Positions 18,276 through 27,207 are shown, numbered from the stretch's first letter. The stretch: 64,000 nucleotides of DNA from Bacteroidota bacterium (GCA_016699635.1 CP064983.1:744001-808000); one strand, 5' to 3'. Numbers and translations are program-made. Notes: generated by a model not told the origin, from the sequence alone.

Positions 18276-19964
18276 CTAGTTTTTTACCAAACTTTTATAC
18301 CTCACTCTATGAGGAGTGATATCGCCCAATCGTTTTTTCTTATTCTCTTCGTAGTCGGAATATCCGCCTTCGAAATAATATACCTGCGAGTCGTCTTCGA
18401 AAGCAAGAATGTGTGTACATACCCTATCTAAAAACCATCTGTCGTGGCTGATGATAACTGCACAGCCTGCAAAATTCTCGATTGCTTCTTCTAAGGCACG
18501 CAATGTGTTTACATCAATGTCGTTGGTAGGCTCATCAAGTAACAACACGTTGGCTTCGCTTCGTAATGTCAATGCAAGGTGCAATCTGTTGCGCTCACCA
18601 CCGGAAAGAACACCGCATTTTTTTCCTTGATCGGCACCACTGAAATTAAATCGTGCAACATAAGCACGAGAGTTCAGAAGTTTGCCGCCAAGCTCAATAG
18701 ATTCATTGCCACCGGAAATTACTTCCCATACTGTTTTTTCAGGGTCAATTTCTTTATGCGTTTGATCGGCATAACCAATGCGAACCGTACTGCCGATTTT
18801 AAACTCTCCTGAATCGGGCTTCTCAAGTCCCATTACCATTCGGAAAATTGTTGTCTTTCCGGCACCGTTAGGGCCAATGATTCCTACAATGCCATTAGGT
18901 GGTAATTTGAAATTGAGATCATCATACAAAACTTTATTGCCATAAGCTTTTGAAACTTTAATGGCTTCAATTACTTCATTGCCCAAACGTGGTCCGTTAG
19001 GAATAAATATTTCTAGCTTCTCTTCTTTTTGTTTTACATCTTCGCTCAACAGGTTTTCGTAAGCATTCAAACGTGCCTTACCTTTTGACTGTCTTGCCTT
19101 GGGCGACATGCGCACCCACTCTAACTCACGTTGCAAAGTTTTCTGCCGCTTACTTTCCTGCTTCTCTTCCTGTGCAAGGCGGTTTGATTTCTGCTCTAAC
19201 CAGCTTGACTAATTTCCTTTCCATGGAATACCTTCGCCACGATCGAGTTCAAGAATCCATCCTGCAACGGTGTCTAAGAAATAACGGTCGTGCGTTACGG
19301 CAATAACTGTTCCTGCATATTGTTTAAGATGTTGTTCCAACCAATCAACAGACTCTGCGTCCAAATGGTTTGTAGGCTCATCAAGCAACAATACATCGGG
19401 TTGCTGCAATAACAGACGACATAAAGCAAGTCTTCTGCGCTCGCCACCGGAAAGAACATTTACCGGTGCATCGGTATCAGGACAACGAAGGGCATCCATA
19501 GCTACTTCAATTTTATTGTCGAGATTCCAGGCATCGGTAGCATCAATTTTTTCTTGCAGTGCAGCCTGACGATTGAGCAATTTATCCATTTTATCTCCAT
19601 CGGAATAATATTCCTCCTCGCCCATTTTGTTGTTTACATCATCGTACTCTTTGAGCAAGTCAACAATGGGTTGAACACCTTCCATGACAATTTCTTTTGC
19701 CGTTTTGCTTTCGTCTAACTTAGGCTCCTGCTCCAGATAGCCAACAGTGTAGCCGGGTGAAAACACTACCTCTCCGGTAAAAGACTTGTCTATTCCGGCA
19801 ATAATTTTCATTAAGGTTGATTTACCGGCACCGTTCAAACCGAGTATTCCGATTTTGGCACCATAGTAGAAAGAGAGGTAAATGTCTTTTAATATTTGTC
19901 GTTGTGGCGGAACAGTTTTGCTGACTCCCACCATGGAGAAAATGATCTTTTTATCGTCACTCAT
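18276..19964 (-). CDS. ettA: ABC-F translation factor EttA, interrupted by an in-frame TAG
   Basis: Full span is 562 codons, close to E. coli EttA (555). ABC domain 1 has Walker A GLNGAGKST, signature NVLSGGERRRLALC and Walker B DVLLLDEPTNHLD; domain 2 has GPNGAGKTT, VLSGGERNRLHLAL and LLLDEPTNDID. Between them lies the P-site tRNA-interaction linker (SPKARQSKGKARLNAYE). At 19211-19209 the codon that is normally Tyr in 'WKGNYSSWLEQK' is TAG. The frame is the same on both sides, so this is a base substitution, not an indel. As written, a 251-residue N-terminal half is made and the second half would need an internal start. EttA gates the first peptide bond in response to the ADP/ATP ratio. A sequencing error is possible. 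Confidence 0.9.
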
Positions 19965-19987
19965 TGCAGCTTTTTTAAATTGGAGTG

Positions 19988-19995
19988 CAAAGGTA
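19988..19995 (-). promoter_or_regulatory. Bacteroidota -7 box (TACCTTTG) upstream of ettA
   Basis: TACCTTTG on the minus strand, 23 bases before the ettA ATG, fits the TAnnTTTG consensus. It is the likely promoter of the ettA-hisS-hutH-osmC run. Confidence 0.45.
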
Positions 19996-20016
19996 ATGAA
20001 AAAGGAGGTTTTTTAG

Positions 20017-20095
20017 TTTGAAAGTGGAAATGTTTAGAAGGTTGGAAAGTTTAGAAGGTTTGGAAAGTTTAGAAGGTTTGGAATGTTGAAATTTA
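20017..20095. repeat. Degenerate TTTGGAAAGTT/TTTAGAAGGTT intergenic repeat, copy 3
   Basis: The most regular copy: alternating gtttagaaggt and ttggaaagt units repeated about five times. It sits between ettA and the two-part repeat at 20110. Confidence 0.65.
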
Positions 20096-20109
20096 AACTA
20101 CACTGACAA

Positions 20110-20230
20110 GGGTGGTGCGACATGATAGGTGAAATTGAATTTGTTCTATATTCATATTAAACACATTAACCCTTCAATGTTTTTTTATTATTTCAAAGCC
20201 CTCTGAAATGCGAGAGACTTTGAAAGTACG
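20110..20230. repeat. Two-part dispersed repeat, copy A
   Basis: Part 1 (20110-20136: GGGTGGTGC ... GGTGAAATT) and part 2 (20204-20230: TGAAATGCGAGAGACTTTGA...) are separated by 67 bases here. The same two parts are fused at 22622-22675. Confidence 0.55.
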
Positions 20231-20244
20231 AAAGCACACCTTTA

Positions 20245-21454
20245 CTAATTACAGTTTTGCTTAATTAATTCGTAAGCTTCCATTGTGCCGTATTGTCCTG
20301 CTTTGCTCCAATTTTCACACGCCTTAACTTTGTCACCATTTTTGAAATACACTTTACCTCTAAAGAAATAGGAGTTAGCTAATTTTGGATTTAATGAAAT
20401 AGCCATATTACAGTCTTCTAGACAACCAGCGAAATCATTTAATGCAAATTTTGTTTCTTGTCTAGAATCGTAAGCAACGTAGTTGCGTGGTTCTAATTCT
20501 ATAGCTTTATTAAAATCTTTTAAAGCTTCAATATAATTTTTTTGTAAATAATTATCCCAACCTCTATTATTATATGCCATGGAAGAATTTGGGTCAATTT
20601 CTATAACCTTATTATTGTCTTCAATAGATCCTTTAAAGTCACCTAATTTAGATTTTGCTCTTGCTCTTGTAAAATATGCTTTAGTTTGTTGTTTGGGTCA
20701 ATTTCAATGACCTTGTTGAAATTTACTATTGCTTCTTGGTATTTTTTATTGTTGAAGTCTGAGTTACCTGCTTCTTCATACTTTGCATATTCTTGATGTT
20801 TTAAGTTTTGTTCATTTTGTAACTTTTCATTTATTTCATTTTGCTCTGCAAAAGCCTTCATTTCATCATCGCTAAGAGGTAATGCTATGTTCTGTTTTTT
20901 TAAATTCTTTAATGTTTTTCTAAATAATTCCACACCAACATTTACAGAATACTGTGGTCCATAGCCTCCAGTAACGTAAAATTCTTTAGTGTTTCTGTCG
21001 GAAAACTTCACAAATGAAATGTCCATTTTGATAAATTTTGAAGATTCGGTGGTTGTAGTTGAGGAAACACTACCAACACCGCCAGTTGGCGGTAAATAAA
21101 TATTTCCATAAGTCTGACTTGATGTTGACCTAGTTGTACTACCGAGATAGGTGTAATAAATAATTGCATCAATACCCATTTTTTCACAAGTTGCAACTAT
21201 TTCATTGTCTGTATATTTTCTAATTGGAGGAAAAACATCTTCAAAAAGGTTAAGTGATAATTCATGTTTCTGCCAACGCGTTTTATCCTTTTATCTGTCG
21301 TGTTATCCATTGTAGAAATAACTAAAATGTTTTTGTATGCTTTGGCTACACTTGCAGGATTTGAATAATAGTAAAAGTTGTACATTAAATGCTTTTGAGC
21401 ATTTAATGTGAAACTAAATAAAATAATGGTAGCAATTAAGAATAAACTTTTCAT
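20245..21454 (-). CDS. Secreted or periplasmic TPR-repeat protein (two frameshifts)
   Basis: Signal peptide MKSLFLIATIILFSFTLNAQ from the ATG at 21454. An unassigned N-terminal domain (MGIDAIIYYTYLGSTTRS ... KEFYVTGGYG) is followed by a charged linker and about five TPRs (AGNSDFNNKKYQEAIVNFNK, IEIDPNS, AYNNRGWDNYLQKNYIEALK, YVAYDSRQETKF, ANSYFFRGKVYFKNGDKVKA). The frame changes near 21275-21282 and 20681-20688; the missing joins read WQKHELSLNLFEDVFPP and KAYFTRARAKSKLGDFKG. TPR arrays mediate protein-protein contacts; no partner is evident. The gene lies next to a cassette-like region, and the two indels could be errors or decay. Confidence 0.7.
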
Positions 21455-21544
21455 ACTTGTTTTTTTAATAAATGTTCTTGTTTTCATTTTTCGGTCGAGA
21501 TTTATTTTGTTTCACGTTATTTTTCTACGGAGCGTCTTGGCGCA

Positions 21545-21672
21545 TTACTTATAACGTCCGGCAGCTTTGCGTTCGGGCGGGAAATCGAAGCACAAAAGTT
21601 GGTATTATTACTAATGTTTAATTGAAAAACTGCTGTTGAATTTTGCACTTCAGCCCGCCTGACGCAAAACTG
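21545..21672 (-). repeat. attC-like imperfect inverted repeat downstream of the cyclase-like gene
   Basis: The arms CAGCTTTGCGTTCGGGCGGG (about 21560-21579) and CCCGCCTGACGCAAAACTG (about 21654-21672) pair imperfectly. The pairing continues inward (GAAGCACAAAA against TTTTGCACTTC). The ends carry TAACG and GTTAGC, as at the R boxes of integron attC sites, although the seven-base core consensus is not met exactly. It begins just past the 3' end of the gene at 21677-22459, where a cassette's attC would be. No integrase is in the window. Confidence 0.5.
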
Positions 21673-21676
21673 TTTG

Positions 21677-22459
21677 TTAGCTGCTACCATTTTCTTCTTC
21701 ATTAAATTCGTCCTCTTCCTCTTTTAAAATTTGTAGCCCTTTTGATTTAACATTGTCGAGATAGTCAATTGTGTTGTCAATATATTTTCGCAAAGAACCA
21801 GAAGTATTTTCTCTCATTTTAGATACTTTTTCAATCAAAGTGTCAACTGTTTTTTCTTCAAAGTCCTCTGACAAAGAAACTCCTGGTGCAATTGTAAGAT
21901 GTTTAGCGAAACCGTTTTTAAGTGGACAATTATATTCAAATATGGATTCGTCATCAAAGATATCTTCATTTTTTTCAGCTGTTCCGTGAACTGCGATTCC
22001 ATAAAATTTCAATTCTTCTTGAAGCAAGAAAGCGTCAACTAATGGTTGTCCAAAGAATATAGAATTTGTAAAGTCTAAAGTCATTTGCCCAAATGCAATT
22101 GCTCCTTTGTGTGGAATACCATCTGAAAAAAGTGAGTCAGAAAGTGCTGAAATGGATGCTACTAAATTTTCAAGACTATGTTGTTGGTCGTCCCTTGTAT
22201 AAATCATAATGCTGTCAGAATATAACATCATTGTAACATTGATGTCAATATCTGCTTCTGATTCATAGTCAACGGAAAATACTGATTGCACAGAACTTAC
22301 AGACTTTGCAACTTTTTTCATAATGTCGTAAACCTCACTATGACTAAGTCTAGTTAACATATCTTTAAAACCCATAATATCAACAAAACCTACATATCTA
22401 TTCGTTGAAGTTTCCCAAGGAGTAGTTTTGTCAATCTTCTTTTTTTTCTTTTTCATCAA
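21677..22459 (-). CDS. Class III nucleotide cyclase-like protein
   Basis: 260 residues, no signal peptide or membrane segment. The N-terminal RYVGFVDIMGFKDML places an aspartate (D27) where class III adenylate/guanylate cyclases bind the first metal, and MMLYSDSIMIYT gives a second candidate (D82). GIPHKGAIAFG and IFFGQPLVDAFLLQEEL follow as in the widespread stand-alone 'VDILGF...SDSIV...RGAI..G' proteins. The last 60 residues are highly charged and glutamate-rich. A cyclic nucleotide product is possible, including cCMP or cUMP as in Pycsar defence cyclases, but no effector (TM, TIR) gene is adjacent, so this is inference. The gene is bounded on both sides by GTTAGC-type ends, which suggests a mobile cassette. 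Confidence 0.6.
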   Translation of the reverse strand: MMKKKKKKIDKTTPWETSTNRYVGFVDIMGFKDMLTRLSHSEVYDIMKKVAKSVSSVQSVFSVDYESEADIDINVTMMLYSDSIMIYTRDDQQHSLENLVASISALSDSLFSDGIPHKGAIAFGQMTLDFTNSIFFGQPLVDAFLLQEELKFYGIAVHGTAEKNEDIFDDESIFEYNCPLKNGFAKHLTIAPGVSLSEDFEEKTVDTLIEKVSKMRENTSGSLRKYIDNTIDYLDNVKSKGLQILKEEEDEFNEEENGSS

Positions 22460-22483
22460 TGTCGTTTTGTATCGGCAGTGTCG

Positions 22484-22535
22484 GTGTATGGTTGCAGCTA
22501 ACGGCAGTCCGTCTTAAAACTATTCATTAGCTCAA
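22484..22535 (-). repeat. Short attC-like element upstream of the cyclase-like gene
   Basis: On the minus strand, GAGCTAATGAATAG ... CTGCCGTTAGCTGC has complementary ends (GCTAAyG / CGTTAGC) and ends in the same GTTAGCTGC that appears at the downstream element. It would be the 3' end of the previous cassette's site. Short and imperfect. Confidence 0.35.
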
Positions 22536-22621
22536 AAGTAAAAGAAAAATGATTCAAGAAGGCAATAGCAGTTAATTAGGCTGTATTAAAATTAATTGTT
22601 TGTGTTAAATTACTCTGATAT

Positions 22622-22675
22622 GGGTGGTGCAGTATGAGAGGTGAAATTATGAAATGCGAGGGACTTTGAAAGTAC
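22622..22675. repeat. Two-part dispersed repeat, copy B
   Basis: GGGTGGTGC ... GGTGAAATT is followed directly by TGAAATGCGAGGGACTTTGA..., the same two parts as at 20110-20230 but without the 67-base spacer. Confidence 0.55.
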
Positions 22676-22742
22676 TAAGATGCATAGCCAGTTTGACAAA
22701 TACACATATCAAATTTTGAATGCGACTGGAAGTCGTAAGAGT

Positions 22743-22780
22743 TAAATGGCACGAGCGGAAATGACGCTCGCGCTTACAAG
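22743..22780. repeat. 38-base dispersed repeat with GAGCG/CGCTC palindrome, copy 1
   Basis: TAAATGGCAC, then GAGCGGAAATGACGCTC, then GCGCTTACAAG. About 35 of 38 bases match 26187-26224. The GAGCG...CGCTC arms can pair around GAAATGA. Both copies lie beside insertion-sequence remnants. Confidence 0.6.
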
Positions 22781-22904
22781 GGTGCATTGAAAACACACCC
22801 TCGAATGAAAACTCCATCGGCATGAGTTTTATCCCTGGCAGGTTGCTCCTCAGCAGAGCCTACTTCCGTTTAAACTCATCCTGCAATATTCTATTTCATT
22901 TACT

Positions 22905-23184
22905 ATATTTACAACCTGTCAAAAAGATTGTCCACCGTCATAATGAACTACGTAAGCTAATTTATACCACCAATCCAATCGAAAGTTATCACCGTATGAT
23001 ACGAAAGGTTACAAAAACCAAAGGCGCATTCAGTTCAGAAGATGCCATATTGAAACAGGTATACCTAGCTATCCAAAATGCTCAAACAAAATGGAAAGGA
23101 AAAATCTTCAACTGGAATGCAATCAGAAATCAATTAAACATTTATTTCGCAGGACGTTTAAATCAAAATGACACAGTTAGTTAA
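22905..23184 (+). pseudogene. IS256-family (mutator-type) transposase, C-terminal remnant
   Basis: The readable part starts around KKIVHRHNELRKLIYTTNPIE and contains the hallmark C-terminus of IS256 transposases: LRKLIYTTNPIES, RKVTKTKGAFSSEDA and LNIYFAGRL, ending at the TAA at 23182-23184. About 90 of the roughly 400 family residues remain. The in-frame sequence back to 22822 does not resemble the family. The next gene begins 14 bases after its stop, so the insertion replaced whatever preceded that gene. Confidence 0.8.
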
Positions 23185-23197
23185 TCACTCCATAAAT

Positions 23198-25837
23198 ATG
23201 CACAGGAAAATCTTTCTTACAATTATTTTATTAGTACCCATTCTTGCTAAAGCACAATTAAAAACAAGATGGATACGTGAAATTAAATACAATGAAGCCG
23301 GTTTTGATTCTTTAACCTTTAATGTAAATTTAAAAGAAGATCAGCTAGGCAACTATTATGTATTGCTTGGCGGCAGCACAGTAAACAACCAAGGAATTCA
23401 TATATTGAAAATAAATAAATTTGGTTTTGTTGATTGGAAAAAATCTTTTCTTACAAACCATGACATTGCGCCTGTCAATTCTTTTGGTGGTGATTTTTCC
23501 AGCAATAAACACATAATGGATATTGATTCATTAGGAAATGTTTTTGTGATTGCTCATGGTCAGAATAATTTCGACACTGCTCATATTGTTAAGATTGACC
23601 CCAGTGGTAATTTGCTGCTTCACCGTGCAGATAATGTTTCTGGTGGGGTTGCAACTAATATTTGGGGGTTAAGGGTTGGTTTTGATAATAGCATAATCGC
23701 TATCAGGCGAGATGCTGGTTTTAATTATGTTGTGATTAAGTATGATAATTTATTAAATGAATTATGGAATACACCAATTACAACGTTTACTTCCGGGCTA
23801 TCAGGATAAGTCAGTAATAACCTGGGATAATAATCAATTATTGTATATTGCCAATGGATCGCGATTAATGCGTCTTGACTACTTTAATGGAGGAATAATT
23901 ACCAACACAACTACACTTCCCTTTCCGGTTGGTTTGGGAGTGTTTTGGATGAACGATGGAGCGGACAATTTTCAGACCTGGAAACCGGGCACTTCTTCGT
24001 CTTATGGATTGTATCATTTTGACTCGCAATTAAATCAAATTTCGCAGCGTATTGATCCGGTACAGCAAACTATAAAATACCGAAACCAGGATGGTAATGT
24101 AATTGAAACTTATTTTATTGGGCTTGATTCAACAAGGTTTAATAAAATTGATGTTTCGGGTAATGTAGTATCATCCATTACGCTTCCGCAAACCATGCTC
24201 ACATCATGGTAGGTGGTTGGGCTGCCCTTAATGGTTTTTTTGATAAACAGAATAAAAATTTTTATGGATTCAGACTTAATAGCCTGGATAAAAGCATTGA
24301 ATTTGCAAGACTCGATTCTAATATCAATTTTATTGAATCAATACGGAAACCCTACACACTTGAATTTGGTGGAATACAGGTAACACATGTACTTTCAAAC
24401 AATCATTCGCGTACTTTAATTGCGATGGCCAAAGGCTTTAGCCCGTATGAAAAATGTTTTACACTTTATAATTTTTGTAATAATTGCATCGACAACCTTA
24501 TTGGAAACGTATTTGTTGATGCCAACAACAATTGTATTTACGATTCGACTGAAATGAAAATAAAAAATTTGATGATAGATGTAAGTGCTGCGAGTATAGT
24601 TATGCCAACCGATACAATAGGTAATTATGGATTCGAACTTCCTGCAGGCGTTTATAATGTGCAACCTATACTTACGGGTGCACTCATCAATACATGTAAT
24701 GTTTTACCCGCTCAGGTAAATGTAACCGATACTACTATTGCTGTACAGAACTTTCCTTTACAAATAGATTCATCGTATCACGATTTTGGTGTTGATGCAG
24801 TTGCGCTGTCGCCTGCCGTTCCCGGAAATTTTTACCAATTCCGTGTGAATGTTTCCAACCATCAATTGTTTACTGATTCGGCATCAGTAACTGTAACTCT
24901 CGATTCACTTTTTACTTTTGATTCTTTGTCAATACCCGCTTCCACAATCAACAACAGAACTTATTCATTTAACAATGTTGTTTTACCGGCTCAAGCCGAT
25001 TCGTCAATAATTTTTTATCTTACTACAAATACAACTGCTCAGTTTTTCGATTCTGTTAGCTTTATGGCAGCGGTAACTTGCTTTAATGGCGATAACAATG
25101 CAGCAAACGACACCTCCGTTTTTAATTCCGTTATTCTTTCAAGTTACGACCCTAATGATAAAAGAGTATATCCCGAAGGAAATATTACAGCGAACGATTC
25201 TATGCTCACTTATACCATTCGTTTTCAGAATACCGGAAATTACATGGCACAAAATATTGTATTGCTCGATACGCTTGATACGGATTTAAACATTTCATCA
25301 TTGCAAATGTTGTCATCAAGCCACAATTATTTTCTTACAATGATTGATGCAAATGTGCTTCAAATAAGTTTTCCAAATATTAATTTACCCGACAGCAACA
25401 GTAATGAACCATTAAGCCACGGATACTTTACATATACTATAAAACTAAAAAACGGATTGCCGGTAGGTACACAAATAGAAAATTCAGCTGCTATTTATTT
25501 TGATTTTAATGCCCCTGTAATAACTAATTCGGTTTATAATACCATTGTTAACCCACTTGGTATTACTGAAAATAATGCACACAACATTTTAGTGAATGTA
25601 TATCCAAATCCTGCATTTGCAAATGAGTTATACATTGAATTATTTGTAACGCAAAGTCAAAATGTTAACTATAAACTTTTGGACATTGCCGGAAGAACGC
25701 TTTTGCAACGCGAAAACGTAGTTGCGCAAATTGGCAGAAACGTTTTTACAGAAAAATTAATTCTTCCAGTTGGTATTTATTTTGTTGCAATTACTACAGA
25801 TAAAGGAAGTGCAACTAAAAAAATTGTTTTTAAATAA
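23198..25837 (+). CDS. Secreted T9SS protein with propeller-like N-terminus and DUF11-like repeats (two frameshifts)
   Basis: Signal peptide MHRKIFLTIILLVPILAKAQ at the ATG at 23198. The first 350 residues contain repeated 'K-I-D-x-x-G-N' turns of a beta-propeller (IDSLGNVFVIAHG, KIDPSGNLLL). Then come a SdrD-type/Cna-like domain (NVFVDANNNCIYDSTEMKIKN), conserved-repeat (DUF11-like) sequence (YTIRFQNTGNYMAQNIVLLDTLDTDL) and a T9SS C-terminal domain (VYPNPAFANELYI ... GIYFVAIT ... KKIVFK). The frame changes near 23797-23803, where one G appears extra in a GGG run (SGYQD is restored), and near 24196-24206. Full length is about 880 residues. Likely a surface protein of unknown ligand. Confidence 0.75.
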
Positions 25838-25869
25838 TTTTAATTTCTAAAAATGAGGAAGATTTAATG

Positions 25870-26155
25870 AATAGTTGCAAGTAATCACTCCCTCAAAAAA
25901 ATTGTATAACCAAAGGCATGAAAGTGCAATAGTTGAATAGTGATTAAGAACGTTTGGGCGTATTAATGCTTTGTTATTCGAGCAATGGTAACTCAAGCTT
26001 TGCAAAGTGCTTGCAGGTGCGAAGAGTATTGAGCAATGGAATTTGAGTGGCAGCTTTGAAGGATTGTAAGTGCCACCATAGTCGGTACAGAAGGAAATCA
26101 TGTCCTCAAAGTTGGCTACATTTTTTGCGTGTCCGGTTTCTGATGTTGATGCCAT
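25870..26155 (-). pseudogene. Fragment of a Bacteroidota-specific hypothetical protein
   Basis: The reading starts MASTSETGHAKNVANFEDM and continues ISFCTDYGGTYNPSK, which I recognise as the N-terminus of a small Bacteroidota protein family of unknown function. After PSK the family-like continuation (KAATQIPLLNTL) lies in another frame and ends soon. The rest of 25838-26163 shows nothing else. Probably a decayed fragment next to an IS remnant. Confidence 0.45.
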
Positions 26156-26186
26156 GTTTGCCTCGTCCTGAAAATAGTTGACAGGA

Positions 26187-26224
26187 TAAATGGCAAGAGC
26201 AGAAATGACGCTCGCGCCTACAAG
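26187..26224. repeat. 38-base dispersed repeat with palindrome, copy 2
   Basis: TAAATGGCAAGAGCAGAAAT... to CAAG; three differences from copy 1 at 22743-22780. It lies inside the IS3-like remnant. Confidence 0.6.
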
Positions 26225-26478
26225 TTATCAGGTTTAGTTTTTCGTTGTGCCATCGAATATAAATTTGATACAATGTTAGGTCTTCTTGTTTTAATTCCGG
26301 CATTGTAGCCTAATTGTCTCATCCAGCGAAGAAGTTGTCCGTGCTCTTCAGCTTCACCTGTGTATTTTTCCCAAATCTGTACTTTGGTACATTGAGTTGC
26401 AATTAGCTCCTGAATGATTTTGTGTTTTTCTTCTACGGCAAAATATTTACCCGCTTTTTGAATGATTTTTTTATCCAT
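26218..26478 (-). CDS. Transposase OrfA-like HTH protein (IS remnant)
   Basis: 86 residues. KYFAVEEKHKIIQELI, CTKVQIWEKYTGEAEEHG and LLRWMRQLGY are typical of the helix-turn-helix first ORF of IS3-group elements in Bacteroidota. Its C-terminus runs into the 38-base repeat, so it is probably truncated. A hairpin TTTACAC/GTGTAAA at 26481-26500 lies just upstream within the IS end. It is unlikely to be active without the catalytic OrfB. Confidence 0.6.
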   Translation of the reverse strand: MDKKIIQKAGKYFAVEEKHKIIQELIATQCTKVQIWEKYTGEAEEHGQLLRWMRQLGYNAGIKTRRPNIVSNLYSMAQRKTKPDNL

Positions 26479-26530
26479 GTTTTACACTTTTTTGTGTAAA
26501 CCTATTTCAGGACAAGACATTTCTTTTTCG

Positions 26531-26839
26531 TTACAGTCTTATTGACAAGTCCAGATGTCCTCCGAAACCAAGTTCAACTATCTTTTGAAGTGTCGAAATT
26601 CGTGCCTCTTTGATGTTATTCTCAATTTTGGAAATATAGGATTTTGTTGTGCCAACTTTGTCCGCGAGTTCCTCTTGAGTCAAGCCTTTTTCAAGTCTTG
26701 CTTGTTGAAGCATTACTCCGATTTTAAAACTTTCGTAACCAGCTTCCAATTCGTCTCGTTTTTTTGTTCCACGCTTGCCGTAGTTTTTTTCTTTAAAATC
26801 TTCGAGTGTCATTAAGTTTTTATTTTTCGTTTTACTCAT
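26531..26839 (-). CDS. HigA-like antitoxin, XRE-family HTH
   Basis: 102 residues with a clear XRE helix-turn-helix at about 40-92: MLQQARLEKGLTQEELADKVGTTKSYISKIENNIKEARISTLQKI. The N-terminus (LMTLEDFKEKNYGKRGTKKRDELE) is the usual leader of antitoxins paired with RelE/HigB-type toxins in this phylum. It starts 11 bases after the end of the toxin reading, giving the toxin-first order of higBA. It should bind DNA and repress the pair. It is intact, while the toxin is interrupted. Confidence 0.85.
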   Translation of the reverse strand: MSKTKNKNLMTLEDFKEKNYGKRGTKKRDELEAGYESFKIGVMLQQARLEKGLTQEELADKVGTTKSYISKIENNIKEARISTLQKIVELGFGGHLDLSIRL

Positions 26840-26850
26840 ATCTTTGTTAT

Positions 26851-27207
26851 TTATTTTTGATTGGTATTCGTGATTTCCAATTTATACTCTGCTTTTATTT
26901 TAAGTGCCATTTCAATTTCTTTTTTAGGTGTCTTTTGTGTTTTCTTTTGAAACCCGTTTGCCAAGACAACTAATTGTCCTTTGTCGAAAAAACAGAAGAT
27001 ACGAAAAATATCGCTTCCTAACTGAACTCTGATTTAGTAAAGTCCTTCCGTATTCTCAATATGTTTTAGATACGTTTCGGGAACTCTTTCCAAGTCTTCT
27101 ACCAAGTCAAATGTCCAAACTATTTTTGCTTTTACCTTCTTGCTTTGTTTATCAAAAAAGACTTGGAAATAGTCCTTGTAAAAAGTTATGGTTCTATATT
27201 TCTGCAT
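26851..27207 (-). pseudogene. HigB/RelE-type toxin with in-frame TAA
   Basis: The gene reads MQKYRTITFYKDYFQVFF ... TFDLVEDLERVPETYLKHIENTEGLY, then a TAA at 27036-27034. It continues in the same frame as IRVQLGSDIFRIFCFFDKGQLVVLANGFQKKTQKTPKKEI to a final TAA at 26853-26851. The full 118 codons match phage-derived Gp49-like HigB toxins (PF05973), which cleave mRNA on the ribosome. The stop replaces a position usually Glu or Lys after GLY (GLYEIR), so GAA or AAA to TAA is the likely change. As written, the toxin core is cut in half. I take the ATG at 27207 as start; a longer reading to 27330 has no family counterpart. Confidence 0.8.

Larger units (their letters stand above)
26164..26514 (-). 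mobile_element. Internally deleted IS3-like insertion sequence remnant
   Basis: Terminal inverted repeats are visible: GTCCTGAAAATAGTTGACA at 26165-26183 and, on the other strand, GTCCTGAAATAGGTTTACA ending near 26513. The interior, about 350 bases, keeps only a first-ORF-like gene (26218-26478). A second transposase ORF is absent. No clear target-site duplication was found. Confidence 0.55.

Noticed and set aside
21517..21702. Possible 61-residue protein after the cyclase-like gene
   Set aside because: It spans the attC-like inverted repeat and overlaps the end of the cyclase-like gene; no coding signal.
21677..22459. Complete Pycsar defence system
   Set aside because: Neighbouring genes (a TPR protein and IS remnants) have neither the TM nor the TIR effector with cyclic-nucleotide binding domain needed for the call.
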